DNA from: Pseudoalteromonas spongiae UST010723-006
Lineage (GTDB): Bacteria; Pseudomonadota; Gammaproteobacteria; Enterobacterales; Alteromonadaceae
Assembly (NCBI RefSeq): GCF_000238255.3
Contig: NZ_CP011040.1
Coordinates: 1,054,001-1,118,000, forward strand
Direction of reading: 5' to 3'
DNA length: 64,000 nucleotides
The notes beneath the pieces were generated by a model. It searched no databases. It was not told the origin of the DNA and was given only the letters and a program-made list of their open reading frames with translations. The position numbers and the translations under genes are program-made. Positions 51,596 through 60,378 of this stretch are shown here, one piece after another (positions within the stretch are counted from its first letter, which is position 1; every line of letters begins with the position of its first letter).

Positions 51596-52027
51596 ATGGA
51601 TAATTTAAAACCAACCAGCGCATTTAAATTAAGCGCTATCGCAAGTTTAGTGATTGGCATGGGCGCGTATTTAATTGGCTTATACAATGCAACATTACTG
51701 TTGAACGAAAAAGGTTATTACCTAATTATTTTGCTTTACAGTTTATTTGCAGCAGTGTCGTTACAAAAAGTGGTACGTGATAAACAACAAGGTTTACCTA
51801 TATCAAAGCCGTACACAATGATTTGCTGGGTATCACTGGCAATTGCTATCGCATTACTTGCGATCGGCCTGTTTAACGCCGATATGTTACTCAGTGAAAA
51901 GGGCTTTTTTGCCATGGCGTATACCTTATCACTGTTTTCAGCCATCACAGTACAAAAGAATATTCGCGATATGTTAGCGTTCAAACAGGATGAAGATGCC
52001 CCTGCATCGCCAGAAATAATTGAATAA
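51596..52027 (+). CDS. YiaA/YiaB-like inner-membrane protein
   Basis: A 143-residue protein with two copies of a two-helix unit (about 12-55 and 78-120). Each has the motif GLYNATLLLNEKGYY / GLFNADMLLSEKGFF followed by a second helix and a Q.V.RD / QKNIRD end, which defines the YiaA/YiaB family. No function is established. It is monocistronic, ended by a strong terminator, and preceded by the HTH gene. The acidic tail (QDEDAPASPEIIE) is probably cytoplasmic. Confidence 0.9.
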   Translation: MDNLKPTSAFKLSAIASLVIGMGAYLIGLYNATLLLNEKGYYLIILLYSLFAAVSLQKVVRDKQQGLPISKPYTMICWVSLAIAIALLAIGLFNADMLLSEKGFFAMAYTLSLFSAITVQKNIRDMLAFKQDEDAPASPEIIE

Positions 52028-52040
52028 TAGTAATTAAAAA

Positions 52041-52063
52041 GGGAAGCTCGCTTCCCTTTTTTT
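52041..52063 (+). terminator. Rho-independent terminator after the yiaA-like gene
   Basis: GGGAAG-CTCG-CTTCCC followed by seven T's, and preceded by five A's that extend the stem. Confidence 0.94.
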
Positions 52064-52164
52064 ACATTTGTAACCACATAATTACAACAATCACCAATAA
52101 CTACAGGCTTACACTTTTCATTACTCTACACTAGCGCGAAATCTTACTATAAAGAGTAACGTCC

Positions 52165-53424
52165 GTGCTTATTAGAAAAACACTTATCGCATCATCGCTA
52201 ATGATGGTGTGTGCAAATGCCACCGCTGGCGCTTTCCAACTCAATGAACACAGTGCATCAGGTTTAGGCCGCGCCTTCGCAGGTGACGCTGCAATTGCCG
52301 ATGATGCCAGTATTGTTGCACGTAACCCTGCAGGTATGAGCAAAATTAAAGATGCACAAATCAGTGGTGTTGTGTCATACATTGCGCCCGATGTGTCGGT
52401 ATCTGGATTAAGTGCCTCAAACGGCAGTGATATCACAAGCTTAAATGACAACAGCATCGCGCCTTCAGCTGTCATACCAGCAGGATATTTTGTGTTACCA
52501 ATCGACGAGCGTTTAACGCTTGGTGGTGGTGCGTTTTCAAACTATGGTTTAAGCACCGAGCTAAATGACGATTACAACGCGGGCCAACTTGCCGGCGAAA
52601 CATCACTTACCACGGTCAATTTTAATCTAAGTGCTGCATACAAGGTAACAGAGCAACTGAGCGTAGGCGCAGGTTTAAATTTAGTCTATGCCGACGCAAA
52701 CTTAGTTCGACACTTTGGTGAAACAGCATTTAACCTACCAAATGAGTTAGAAGCAGCAAACTTAGAAGGTGATGATATTGCGGTTGGTTGGAATATCGGT
52801 GCACTTTACGAATTAAACCACGACCACCGTTTTGGCCTAAGCTACCGCTCTCAAGTAGAGCTCGATCTAGAAGGTGATTACTCTAATCAACTACCGACCA
52901 TGCTCGGTGGCTTACAAGGAAAGGTATTACCAGGCCAACTTGCCATTACCTTACCTGATATTGCTGAGTTTTCGGGTTATCACGCATTAACTCCGGCATT
53001 GGCTATTCATTACAGCGTGCAATGGACCGACTGGAGTGATTTCCAAGAGTTAGCCGCTTATGTTGAAGGCAAAGAAGACGCAGTATTTTCCAAAACTGAA
53101 GATTTCAGCGATGCATATCGTGTGTCGCTCGGTGCGAGTTATCAGCTTACACCGACAGTAATGATCCGTGCAGGTATCGCTAACGACGCGACACCAACTA
53201 ACTCGGCGCACAAGTCAATTTCAATTCCAGATAGCGACCGAATCTGGTATAGCACCGGCTTAAGCTATTCGCCTAACAAACAGCATAAAATTGATTTTGC
53301 AGTCACTTTCATTGACGGTGAGTCGGTTAGTTTTGAAGAACGTGATGATTTAGGCCAAACTTGGGGTTTTGAATCGCACGGCGACGCCAGTTTAGCTGCA
53401 GTGCAATACAGCTACACATTCTAA
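52165..53424 (+). CDS. FadL-family outer-membrane transport protein
   Basis: A 419-residue outer-membrane channel of the OMPP1/FadL/TodX family for long-chain fatty acids or other hydrophobic compounds. GTG start after AAAGAG. Signal peptide ends ANATAGA; the mature N-terminus GAFQLNEHSASGLGRAFAGDAAIADDASIVARNPAGM includes the conserved NPAG hatch motif. The barrel ends VQYSYTF with terminal Phe. E. coli FadL is about 446 residues, so the length is normal. Monocistronic, with a bidirectional terminator after it. The substrate could be fatty acids or hydrocarbons. Confidence 0.93.
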   Translation: MLIRKTLIASSLMMVCANATAGAFQLNEHSASGLGRAFAGDAAIADDASIVARNPAGMSKIKDAQISGVVSYIAPDVSVSGLSASNGSDITSLNDNSIAPSAVIPAGYFVLPIDERLTLGGGAFSNYGLSTELNDDYNAGQLAGETSLTTVNFNLSAAYKVTEQLSVGAGLNLVYADANLVRHFGETAFNLPNELEAANLEGDDIAVGWNIGALYELNHDHRFGLSYRSQVELDLEGDYSNQLPTMLGGLQGKVLPGQLAITLPDIAEFSGYHALTPALAIHYSVQWTDWSDFQELAAYVEGKEDAVFSKTEDFSDAYRVSLGASYQLTPTVMIRAGIANDATPTNSAHKSISIPDSDRIWYSTGLSYSPNKQHKIDFAVTFIDGESVSFEERDDLGQTWGFESHGDASLAAVQYSYTF

Positions 53425-53428
53425 TCGT

Positions 53429-53455
53429 AAAAAAGAGGCATTTGCCTCTTTTTTT
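53429..53455. terminator. Bidirectional terminator between fadL-like and capA-like genes
   Basis: GAGGCA-TT-TGCCTC stem with seven T's on the plus strand and six on the minus strand. It touches the stop codon of the CapA-family gene (53454). Confidence 0.93.
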
Positions 53456-55484
53456 AGCGTTGTTTTATCACAAGCCCTGCAGCTTTTTTCAATGGCTGTT
53501 CAAAGCCAATATAGGTTGCATGGCCCGCCCCATTATGAAAATGTGCTTGCTGTTGTTTTGGCAGAAAAGGGGTTCGCCACTCGATAAAGGCTATATCGTC
53601 TATAAACACCTCTCCACTGTGCTCAAACTCAAACAACACGCGAATACTGCGATACCCTACTCTTGGCGTATTAAATTCACTGGCTATTTCTTGCCAATTT
53701 CCATTAAGCTCAATGCTATCTATTCGATGTTTTTTACCATTTTTTAGTGAGTCGAGTAATTTACCTCGCGTTTTACGCCCCTGCCAATAAACATTAACCC
53801 TACCTTTACCTTTCACCATTGCACTGACGGTTGCTGGGTTTCCTGCTCGGTAAACACGCGTAAAGTTAGTCATTGCCAGTTGCGACTGCCCATTGTCACC
53901 TTGGCTTTTTAGCGCATAATCGCCACTGAAAGCCTGTTTATCACTGATCTGAAACGAACTTTGATCCAAATTAAACCCACGATCATGAGAATAATATGCC
54001 ATGTGGGTTTCTAAATTCGCGTTGTTTATCAAATTTACTCCTAATCGATAGCGGTTTATTTCACTCGTTTTAACGGCCGTAACATGTCCTTCGCTTGCAC
54101 GATAAGGCAAGGGTAAAACACGTTTATTTTGTGCTGAAAGTGTAATTTCAAATTCTTTCGCTACTTTTGTGTTTGGTAATATAACGCCATGGCCAGCATT
54201 TCGTGCAAAATGGGTATTGCGTTTACTGGTTAGCTCATCAAGACGTGTCAAAATACGCGTACGATGACTGCCTGTTGCCGGTGTTGGCACATAGCCCTGT
54301 AGATAAACCGGCACAACTTCAGCACGATAGAAGCGCTCGCCATCCATCCAAACGTACAACATAAATGAGTGATTTGTAGCGTAAAAAAACTGATCAAAAA
54401 TAAAGTTGCCCATTGAATACGCAATCAGCTTTCCGTTATACACTTCAAAACCCTGCGCAACATGCGGATGGTGTGCAATTGCCAGATCTGCGCCGGCGTC
54501 AATTGCTGCTTTTAAGCGTGTCTCGGTCATCATTGACGGTTCATCTTGGTATTCCAGACTGCCATGATATTGCGCAACCGTTACACGATTATCTGCCACT
54601 TCGCGTTTCACTGTAGCAACAATATTGTCATAAGAGCCATGGGCTGCCCCGCCCTTTACCTTTGTTGCTGTTTGACTAGGCTGTGCACTGCCTTCCCATC
54701 CAACATAACCAAGCATTGCGTACTGATTACCTTGAATAGATGTACGATACGCTTTGAGCGCTTCGGCTTCATTAACGCCTGCGCCTGAATACGGCATTTG
54801 GTAATTATTCAGCGCTTCTAGGGTGGATTTTAGACCTGAATCTAAGTAATCGTAAGTATGGTTATTTCCAAGAGTGACGTAATCAACACCCGCATCTTTA
54901 AGTGCGCTAATCGTCTCTGGTGGTGAGAAAAACGTCACCGATTTAGGCGCACGTTGCGTTGGTGTTTTATCCGCTATTTGGCTTTCTAAATTAACTGCTG
55001 CAAAGTCGGCTTTTTTAATGTAAGGCGCCATATACTGAACAATTGCTTTGGTATCAGCGGCAATCGTTTCATCGTGAATGAGAGTAGGATTATCAAAATA
55101 GGGTTTGGCATAACGTCTGCCCATCATTACGTCGCCGCCAAACGCTAACAGAACACGCTCTTTTTTCTTAGCAACTAAGGTGATTTTGCCTAAATCAACA
55201 TTGCCTGTGTGCCTGTTTTCGAGTTCGAAGTGTGAATAGCTAAAGCGCATACTATAAAAATTAGAAGCACTAATATCGAGCGCATATATGGCATGTTTTG
55301 ACAGCTCTAATGAAAAGTCACCTTCACTTGAAGTAACAACGGATGTGTCGCCAATTTTTATATGTGCATTGGCAATTGGTTTATTGCTATCTGTAACAAC
55401 CTTGCCCGACAACATCATTAAGCTCTCTGCTTTGCTCACAAGCGGCAAGAGTAAACAGACTGTAAACGCTATTCGTAAAATCAT
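53454..55484 (-). CDS. CapA-family (poly-gamma-glutamate type) metallophosphatase-fold protein
   Basis: A 676-residue secreted protein. Signal peptide (1-19), a carboxypeptidase regulatory-like domain (about 24-100; LSGKVVTDSNKPIANAHIKIGD), a CapA domain (about 110-405; LLAFGGDVMMGRRY, AAVNLESQI, VTLGNNHTYDYLDSG, AIAHHPHVAQGFEVY, YSMGNFIFDQ) with the Asp/Asn/His metal set of the calcineurin fold, then a carbohydrate-binding-like beta domain (about 500-650). CapA proteins act in poly-gamma-glutamate capsule export or hydrolysis, though many have unknown roles. An ATAAC-N5-GTTAT palindrome 84 bp upstream matches the D-glutamate operators, which supports a link to a glutamate polymer. Confidence 0.85.
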   Translation of the reverse strand: MILRIAFTVCLLLPLVSKAESLMMLSGKVVTDSNKPIANAHIKIGDTSVVTSSEGDFSLELSKHAIYALDISASNFYSMRFSYSHFELENRHTGNVDLGKITLVAKKKERVLLAFGGDVMMGRRYAKPYFDNPTLIHDETIAADTKAIVQYMAPYIKKADFAAVNLESQIADKTPTQRAPKSVTFFSPPETISALKDAGVDYVTLGNNHTYDYLDSGLKSTLEALNNYQMPYSGAGVNEAEALKAYRTSIQGNQYAMLGYVGWEGSAQPSQTATKVKGGAAHGSYDNIVATVKREVADNRVTVAQYHGSLEYQDEPSMMTETRLKAAIDAGADLAIAHHPHVAQGFEVYNGKLIAYSMGNFIFDQFFYATNHSFMLYVWMDGERFYRAEVVPVYLQGYVPTPATGSHRTRILTRLDELTSKRNTHFARNAGHGVILPNTKVAKEFEITLSAQNKRVLPLPYRASEGHVTAVKTSEINRYRLGVNLINNANLETHMAYYSHDRGFNLDQSSFQISDKQAFSGDYALKSQGDNGQSQLAMTNFTRVYRAGNPATVSAMVKGKGRVNVYWQGRKTRGKLLDSLKNGKKHRIDSIELNGNWQEIASEFNTPRVGYRSIRVLFEFEHSGEVFIDDIAFIEWRTPFLPKQQQAHFHNGAGHATYIGFEQPLKKAAGLVIKQR

Positions 55485-55568
55485 TTTTTTAAGTTTGTTT
55501 TTTGGTTATAGAAGCAACACGCTAACACGGAAAACACACCAGCAACAGTGACAGAATAAATGGAGTGC

Positions 55569-55583
55569 ATAACCTGAGGTTAT
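55569..55583. promoter_or_regulatory. Candidate DgcR-type operator, site C, upstream of the capA-like gene
   Basis: ATAAC-CTGAG-GTTAT, extended by CATAAC on one side and GTTATAG on the other. It ends 84 bp before the gene start, almost the same distance as site B from dgcN (81 bp). The rest of 55485-55753 shows only a possible half site, GGTTATA, near 55503. Confidence 0.6.
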
Positions 55584-55753
55584 AGCCCTGTATGGAGACA
55601 AAGTATAGTGTCAAAAACACTTTGCTACTTGATGCGCTCATCCATAACAACAAACCCACTCACGGTAGTATTAGCAAAATAGCAACCATTACTAAACAAC
55701 TAGACTTTATGCTCTAAATCTGTGATGGTGATAGATGGTAGTAAAAATAATAA

Positions 55754-56347
55754 ATGCTTATGCAAACTGAAGTTCCTAATTCAATTCCTCGCACAAACAG
55801 CCAACTTGGTCGTTTTATCGGACGCAACTTTCTTAAGTTATTTGGTTGGCGTGTCTCTGGGGCATTCCCGGACCAAGCAAAGTTTGTTGCGGCTGTGGCA
55901 CCACACACATCAAATTGGGACTTTATAATCGCGATTGCCGTTAAGCTTTCGTTAGGTATCGAGATTAAGTTTCTTGGTAAACACACCATATTTTTCTGGC
56001 CGCTGGGTGTTTTACTTAAAAAGTGGGGTGGCATTGCCGTTGAGCGCTCTTCTAAACACGGCTTAGTTGCACAGGTTGCCGATGTATTTCATCAACAAGA
56101 CAAACTTATTCTGGGCATTGCACCAGAAGGCACTCGAAAACACACCGATGAATGGAAGACGGGCTTTTTACACATAGCCTATGCTGCTAATGTTCCTGTT
56201 GTGCCCATGGCACTCGATTTTCGCACTAAAGAATTTATCGTAATGCCACCAGTTACACTAAGCGGTGATATAGAAGTCGATTTAGCCCTTATCAAGCATC
56301 AATTTCCAAAGGCGATGGCTAAGTACCCAAGAGATGTATCAGGTTAA
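55754..56347 (+). CDS. Lysophospholipid acyltransferase (PlsC-like)
   Basis: A 197-residue acyltransferase of the 1-acylglycerol-3-phosphate family. The catalytic HX4D motif is HTSNWD (residues 51-56), followed by the substrate motif APEGTRKHTDEWKTGF and a PVVPMALDF block. Between them is one hydrophobic segment (IFFWPLGVLLKKWGGIAV) likely to lie in the membrane. It is shorter than housekeeping PlsC (about 245) and belongs to the small group often annotated as 'glycerol acyltransferase', with unknown acceptor. RBS is weak; a second ATG lies two codons downstream. Stand-alone gene. Confidence 0.88.
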   Translation: MLMQTEVPNSIPRTNSQLGRFIGRNFLKLFGWRVSGAFPDQAKFVAAVAPHTSNWDFIIAIAVKLSLGIEIKFLGKHTIFFWPLGVLLKKWGGIAVERSSKHGLVAQVADVFHQQDKLILGIAPEGTRKHTDEWKTGFLHIAYAANVPVVPMALDFRTKEFIVMPPVTLSGDIEVDLALIKHQFPKAMAKYPRDVSG

Positions 56348-56483
56348 ATAGTGCTCTGATTTAAGGGTGAAAACGCAACAAAATTGCGCTTACTGTGTGC
56401 TGTTCATTCACTAAAATATTAAGGGTTGGCACTTAACTTGCTCATATTTTGTTCCACACAATACGTATGAAAGGAACTCAATC

Positions 56484-56927
56484 ATGAATGTATACAGCGC
56501 AAGTAACCTCAGTGCGGTTAACAAACCTCAATCGTTGCGGGTGACGCACGCAGATCAGACGCCTCAAGATACAGTGAACAAAAGTGTCAGTGATTCGGTG
56601 TCAATCAGTGAACAAGCCCATAAAATGAATGAAAACTGGCAAACCATTGCCTCTCAGTACGATTTACACAGTATCTATGGCGATGAAATTCGCAGCCTAT
56701 CTAAAGAGTTATTTGAAGGTGGATTTATTGGCCGCGGTGAAATGATGGCGATTGGTGCCCCCACTTCAATGAATGAATTACCAAATCAAAAACATGATTT
56801 GCTCAATGATATGAAGCACACCTACAAGCTAAGCACATCATTTGGCGGGCAAAACAGTGGAGCGAATGAAGTTTATCTAAATGCCATTGATGTACTGACG
56901 CGACTAGAACAAACGCGCAACCAATAA
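56484..56927 (+). CDS. Small protein of unknown function
   Basis: A 147-residue soluble protein, no signal peptide or TM segment. The start is supported by AAAGGAA just upstream of the ATG. The N-terminus is polar and probably disordered (1-45), with DSVSISEQAHKM, a sequence style seen in FlgM and other flagellar or secreted small proteins but too short to assign. The rest is helical (NWQTIASQYDLHSIYGDEIRSLSKELFEGGFI). I do not recognise the family. It is monocistronic and followed by a strong terminator. Confidence 0.75.
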   Translation: MNVYSASNLSAVNKPQSLRVTHADQTPQDTVNKSVSDSVSISEQAHKMNENWQTIASQYDLHSIYGDEIRSLSKELFEGGFIGRGEMMAIGAPTSMNELPNQKHDLLNDMKHTYKLSTSFGGQNSGANEVYLNAIDVLTRLEQTRNQ

Positions 56928-56986
56928 CCGGTTAGTGACTTCATCTATTCTCGATGTACTATTCGAACTAACGCGAACAGAAATAA

Positions 56987-57010
56987 AAAAGCCGCTATTT
57001 CGCGGCTTTT
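56987..57010. terminator. Bidirectional terminator between convergent genes
   Basis: AAAAGCCGC-TATTTC-GCGGCTTTT, a 9-bp perfect stem with T's on both sides, between the small-protein gene and the PAS-GGDEF gene. Confidence 0.92.
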
Positions 57011-57064
57011 AACTAACAACGGGCTGTAAAATACTCTGTTTTAAAATGAGTAACGTGCAGTAGC

Positions 57065-58336
57065 TTAACTTACGTGCGCGACTACTCGGTTTCGTCCTTG
57101 CTCTTTAGCTTGATAAAGTGCCTTATCAACACGTTTAAACATACTATCGAAAGTATCATCGTCGTGTTCTCGCATCACTAAGCCGATACTCACTTTTGCC
57201 AACACGTCGTCTTGCTCCGTAGCAATGGCATGACATGACTGATAATCACGAATGCGCTCGGCTACCTTACTGGCTTGTTCAAAACTCGTATGTGGCAAAA
57301 TAATCGCGAACTCCTCACCGCCGATACGCGCCAAAACATCTTCTTCACGTAAATTTCCAATCAGGTTTTTTGCCAGTGTTTTTAGCACTTCATCACCTGC
57401 TGGATGACCAAACTTATCATTTATGCGCTTAAAATGGTCGATATCAAGTGACATTAACGCAAGTGGCTCGCCACTACGCACTGCTTGCTTAAATTCCCGC
57501 TCGGCAACTTCAACAAAATAACGGCGGTTATACAGCCCAGTCAAATAATCGGTATTTGCTTGTTTACGAAATTGCTCTTTGAGCTCATAAAGTTCTGTCA
57601 CTTCGGTTGAAAAGCCGATTAGTGAACGGCGCCCTTGTTGTTCAAAGGGTACTTTTACACTTAAATAGTGGCGCGTATTACCACTTTCATCCGTAACGGT
57701 TTCTTCAATTGTTTGTTTTTTGCCGCTGGCAAATAACTCTGAATCACTTTGATGGAAATGTGCAGCCATTTCTTCGGGCAAAATATCTTGTTCTTTCGCA
57801 CCGATAATTTGCGACACCGGCAAGCCGAACAACGACGCTACTTTAGCGTTAACATACATAAACTCACGGGCATCGTCTTTCATATAAATATGTGCTGCTA
57901 CATTATCTAATACAATATCAAGCAGTTGGTTTTGTTCATGTACTTTGCTTTCTAATTCACGCTGTTCACTCACATCATTGGCAATGCCAAATAAGCCGAT
58001 AATATTTGAATCTTCATCATAAATTGGCTTTTTTACAATGTGGTAGGTTACTTCTTTATTAAAAGGCTTTACAAAATTCGTTTCTTCTTTTTCCAGCACT
58101 TTGCCTGTTTGCATTACGGCGCGGTCATTTTCAATGACCTCTTGAGACTTCGCTAAGTTGAAAAAGTGACTATCGTCTTTTCCGAGCACATCTTCTTCAT
58201 TTAAATCAAACACATTTAATACGGCTTGATTAACATAGGTATATCGTCCATCTAAATCTTTACTAAAAATACAAGCACCCACGTTATCTAACATCCTTTC
58301 TAAAATAGCGATTCGCTTCTTTAATTCAGCCGTCAT
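57065..58336 (-). CDS. PAS-PAS-GGDEF diguanylate cyclase
   Basis: A 423-residue cytoplasmic c-di-GMP synthase. Two PAS domains with PAC extensions (about 8-130: MLDNVGACIFSKDLDGRYTYVNQAVLNVF; about 138-250: VLDNVAAHIYMKDDAREFMYVNAKVASLF) feed a GGDEF domain (about 260-420) with DYLTGLYNRRYF, LDIDHFKRINDKFGHPAGD and active site RIGGEEFAIILP (about 337). It has no TM segment. The near-identical layout of the two PAS units suggests internal duplication. PAS ligand (heme, flavin or other) cannot be read. Monocistronic; it diverges from the endonuclease gene across 308 bp. Confidence 0.92.
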   Translation of the reverse strand: MTAELKKRIAILERMLDNVGACIFSKDLDGRYTYVNQAVLNVFDLNEEDVLGKDDSHFFNLAKSQEVIENDRAVMQTGKVLEKEETNFVKPFNKEVTYHIVKKPIYDEDSNIIGLFGIANDVSEQRELESKVHEQNQLLDIVLDNVAAHIYMKDDAREFMYVNAKVASLFGLPVSQIIGAKEQDILPEEMAAHFHQSDSELFASGKKQTIEETVTDESGNTRHYLSVKVPFEQQGRRSLIGFSTEVTELYELKEQFRKQANTDYLTGLYNRRYFVEVAEREFKQAVRSGEPLALMSLDIDHFKRINDKFGHPAGDEVLKTLAKNLIGNLREEDVLARIGGEEFAIILPHTSFEQASKVAERIRDYQSCHAIATEQDDVLAKVSIGLVMREHDDDTFDSMFKRVDKALYQAKEQGRNRVVAHVS

Positions 58337-58588
58337 TGGTCACCTAATGTCAGTTTGCTTGGAATTATTTACCTGCGCGACATAATTAATCGCCACACTA
58401 GTGTGTACGGGCATGAAACAATAGCGTGTATATAGCTTAAGTATATCTTACTTTGCGTGTTTCTCACACTCTAAGGTACCAAAAATTGAGCAACAATATC
58501 AATTAAGTCATACACTTATATTTAGTGCGGTTTTTAAACAGATAAACTAGCGTAAATCTGGTGATTTGACTAAGCACAGAGCTTTTGA

Positions 58589-58618
58589 TTGCATAATTAT
58601 CAATAAACTAGGTACAAT
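58589..58618 (+). promoter_or_regulatory. Sigma-70-like promoter for the endonuclease gene
   Basis: TTGCAT, 18-bp spacer, TACAAT (58613-58618), 26 bp before the endonuclease start. The rest of the 308-bp gap 58337-58644 shows nothing recognisable. Confidence 0.5.
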
Positions 58619-58644
58619 TTAGCGGCCTAAAAAAATAATAATAA

Positions 58645-59529
58645 ATGCGCGTAATGTTAAAACCTTGTTTGTTTTTGCTTGTTTTATATTTGAGTGTTAA
58701 CTCCGTAGTCGCCAAATCGAATGCTCCGTGTACTCATTGCCCTATTGTCGAGACCGTTAAAGACGCGAGTTTATTTGACGCAAATATATATTACCGCGAC
58801 AGTTACCGAGCGCTTAGCGCAGAGCCACACCGGCTCAAGCACGCTATTCACAAAGACATCAATCGCGAATTTCACCCCCTTAAATATAAAGAAGTATGGT
58901 CGGTACTTACCTACAGCGATGAAGAGCCAAATAATCGCGAAAATATTCGGTTAATTTATAAAAACACCTCGATTTCAAAACAACATAATGGCACCGGTAA
59001 ATTTAGTCGTAATCAAGATTATTGGAACCGAGAACATATTTGGCCAAAAAGTCATGGCTTCCCCAAGCGCTCGCAACAAGGCTATACAGATGTTCATCAC
59101 ATAAAACCCGCCGATGTGTCACTCAATACTCAGCGCAGTGATAATGATTTTTTTAATGGGGGCATGCCTATTAAAGAAGCCCCCTGGAATAAAAAGTATA
59201 AATCACAGTCTTTTGAGCCACATAACGGGGTTAAAGGCGATATTGCGCGCATGATTTTTTACATGGATGTGATGTATGAAAATGGTTCGCACCATGATAT
59301 GCCAGATTTACAAGTTGTAACCCATCACGATACTGCACGCAGCAAAATCGAAGACGGCGTTGGCCAGATAGGCGATTTATGCACGTTATTGCAATGGCAT
59401 TTTGCTGACCCAGTTGATAGTTTTGAAATAAACAGAAATACGATAATTTATACTTTTCAGGCAAATCGCAATCCCTTTATCGACCACCCTGAATGGGTTA
59501 CGTTATTGTATGAAGCCGATTGTGATTAA
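58645..59529 (+). CDS. Secreted endonuclease I family nuclease
   Basis: A 294-residue extracellular or periplasmic DNase. Signal peptide (1-23, ending SVVA). The beta-beta-alpha-metal nuclease core is visible: WNREHIWPKSHGF (catalytic His), TDVHHIKPADVSLNTQRSDNDF (magnesium-binding Asn region) and GDIARMIFYMDVMY. These motifs match EndA/Dns/Vvn-type enzymes, which degrade DNA non-specifically for nutrient use or to limit biofilm eDNA. Several Cys (CTHCP, DLC, ADC) may form disulphides that keep it inactive inside the cell, as in Vvn. A LysE-type gene follows 91 bp downstream. Confidence 0.93.
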   Translation: MRVMLKPCLFLLVLYLSVNSVVAKSNAPCTHCPIVETVKDASLFDANIYYRDSYRALSAEPHRLKHAIHKDINREFHPLKYKEVWSVLTYSDEEPNNRENIRLIYKNTSISKQHNGTGKFSRNQDYWNREHIWPKSHGFPKRSQQGYTDVHHIKPADVSLNTQRSDNDFFNGGMPIKEAPWNKKYKSQSFEPHNGVKGDIARMIFYMDVMYENGSHHDMPDLQVVTHHDTARSKIEDGVGQIGDLCTLLQWHFADPVDSFEINRNTIIYTFQANRNPFIDHPEWVTLLYEADCD

Positions 59530-59620
59530 ATCGTCGAATTTAACTTTTGCACGGTCTAAACAAACACGTATGTTGAATTTGCAACACCAGTAAACATAAC
59601 GGCGAAGAAAAGGAACAATT

Positions 59621-60238
59621 ATGGATTTTGCACTTTGGATGAGTCTTGTTGGTGTTTGTGCAATCGGTGCTATGTCCCCAGGACCTAGTTTAGCGGTGGT
59701 GTTATCCCATTCCATGACACGCGGCTTAAAACAAGGTCTGATTGCAAGCGTCGCCCATGGCGTTGGAGTTGGCATTTACGCAACACTTGCGGTTGTTGGA
59801 TTAGCGGGTTTTATCCATGAATTTCCTATTGCGTATAAGGTAATTTTATTTTCTGGCGCCGCTTATTTAGTTTATCTCGCAGTTAATATTCTGCGACAAA
59901 AAACAAATCATTTTGAGATCGCTAATAATGCAAATACAGGGAATTTAGCTGCAGCGCAAGATGGCTTTGCCATTGCATTTTTAAACCCAAAACTCGCCAT
60001 TTTCTTTTTGGCGCTATTTTCACAATTTATTGACCCAGATAGCATAACGATTAGTTCAGCCGCTATTATGTGCATCACTGTTTTAGTGATCGACACACTG
60101 TGGTATTGCTTGGTCAGCCTTATCACTAGTCATGCAAATCAAAAATTTGAATTATTACGATACGGCAAAACCATTAACAATATGCTTGCTATTGCGTTTA
60201 TTCTGTTAGCAATACGCGTTGTAGTAACCAATATTTAG
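59621..60238 (+). CDS. LysE/RhtB-family amino-acid exporter
   Basis: A 205-residue inner-membrane exporter with six predicted TM helices. The signature near the N-terminus, GAMSPGPSLAVVLSHSMTRGLKQGLIASVAHGVGVG, and the mid-protein GFAIAFLNPKLAIFFLALFSQF are typical of RhtB/LysE translocators, which export amino acids such as homoserine, threonine or lysine. Exact substrate unknown. RBS AAGGA. It is independent of the nuclease gene as far as can be seen. Confidence 0.92.
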   Translation: MDFALWMSLVGVCAIGAMSPGPSLAVVLSHSMTRGLKQGLIASVAHGVGVGIYATLAVVGLAGFIHEFPIAYKVILFSGAAYLVYLAVNILRQKTNHFEIANNANTGNLAAAQDGFAIAFLNPKLAIFFLALFSQFIDPDSITISSAAIMCITVLVIDTLWYCLVSLITSHANQKFELLRYGKTINNMLAIAFILLAIRVVVTNI

Positions 60239-60378
60239 CAGCTGGCGTGTATTAAGTTTCAAGCCAAAACGTTTTTAAATTAAAAAGAGGTTAATGGCCG
60301 GGTTAGATTGTTGATCGACTAAGTTAAAACAAAGACCGACCGCAATTAAATTAATAAGATAAAAATTGAGAAAGATAT

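Noticed and set aside
53442..53747. Plus-strand frame after the FadL terminator
   Set aside because: It starts inside the terminator region, lies antisense to the CapA-family gene and has no protein family features.
55714..56034. Minus-strand 106-codon frame opposite the acyltransferase gene
   Set aside because: No RBS or recognisable protein features; it lies fully over a well-supported acyltransferase with intact motifs.
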